A stretch of DNA of 64,000 bases, taken from positions 496,001 through 560,000 of the forward strand of contig JAMXBD010000711.1 in NCBI GenBank assembly GCA_024138025.1, read 5' to 3'. The notes below the pieces were generated by a model. It saw only the letters and a list, made by a program, of their open reading frames with translations, did not search any database and was not told the origin of the DNA. The position numbers were made by a program, and so were the translations under genes. Below, piece by piece: positions 63,903-64,000 of the stretch (position 1 is its first letter; each line of letters starts with the position of its first letter). Source of the stretch: Combretum micranthum (lineage: Eukaryota > Streptophyta > Magnoliopsida > Myrtales > Combretaceae).

Positions 63903-64000
63903 AAAACTTATTAATTCATTTATATAATTAAGAATTTAATAAAAGTTGAAAAGTTTGATTCCCCATTAATTCATAGCTTCTTTTAAACAAAAATAACATA
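63903..64000. other. Flanking AT-rich sequence
   Basis: Host flank of the copia insertion. Nothing is recognisable in the 98 bp. Confidence 0.5.

Noticed and set aside
1..64000. CRISPR arrays, rRNA or tRNA genes, organelle insertions
   Set aside because: None was recognised on either strand. The repeats present are dispersed transposons or long tandem units.

Overview
This is nuclear DNA from a flowering plant, probably a dicot, in a transposon-rich, gene-poor region. The evidence is very high AT content, plant-type Ty1-copia and Ty3-gypsy remnants with tRNA-Met-like primer sites, several CACTA and hAT elements, and a captured fragment of what looks like the plant CCR4-NOT scaffold gene. I found no intact host gene. 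Almost all short reading frames are chance frames in AT-rich repeats, and the few that encode something recognisable are broken transposon or captured-gene fragments. I cannot name the species.

Layout. Positions 1-18650 hold two diverged copies of one block (about 818-11829 and 13221-18632). Each starts with a tandem array of units of roughly 1.05-1.25 kb. Seven promoter-like modules, six in the units and one in an inverted partial unit at 440-760, pair a plant snRNA-type Upstream Sequence Element with a TATA box exactly 24 nt away. Copy I also carries a GC-rich hAT-like element (6020-6475) and a 3.6-kb CACTA element (7048-10661). Copy II lacks both and so serves as the empty site. Between the blocks lie a truncated large LTR (family A, copy A3) and a copia LTR with its primer site.

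Positions 18784-24847 are a solo LTR of family A (A1, about 4.1 kb net) carrying a 1.9-kb CACTA element (21945-23882). A non-autonomous hAT element (24857-25593) follows directly. Then come featureless AT-rich DNA, a mini Ty3-gypsy remnant on the minus strand (27436-29382) with both LTRs, primer site, gag piece and a pol-like scrap, a second large LTR family (B1, about 32490-36423), and an LTR-like segment with a GC-rich array in its putative promoter region (37500-39250).

Positions 39756-63897 are a nest four levels deep. A short-LTR Ty1-copia element (outer repeat ACAAG) was split in its RNase H region by a 19-kb CACTA element (44290-63286, target repeat CAT). That element received a family A LTR (46525-54796, TAAGG), which in turn received a family B LTR (49007-53164, ATGAT). 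Each level has a matching target-site duplication, so the order of insertion can be read directly. The right arm of the large CACTA element holds two exons, with the intron kept, that resemble plant NOT1, interrupted by stops and a frameshift.

The elements do not form a pathway. Together they record serial insertion, LTR-LTR recombination and local duplication. The most unusual signal is the repeated snRNA-like promoter module in the 5' arrays.
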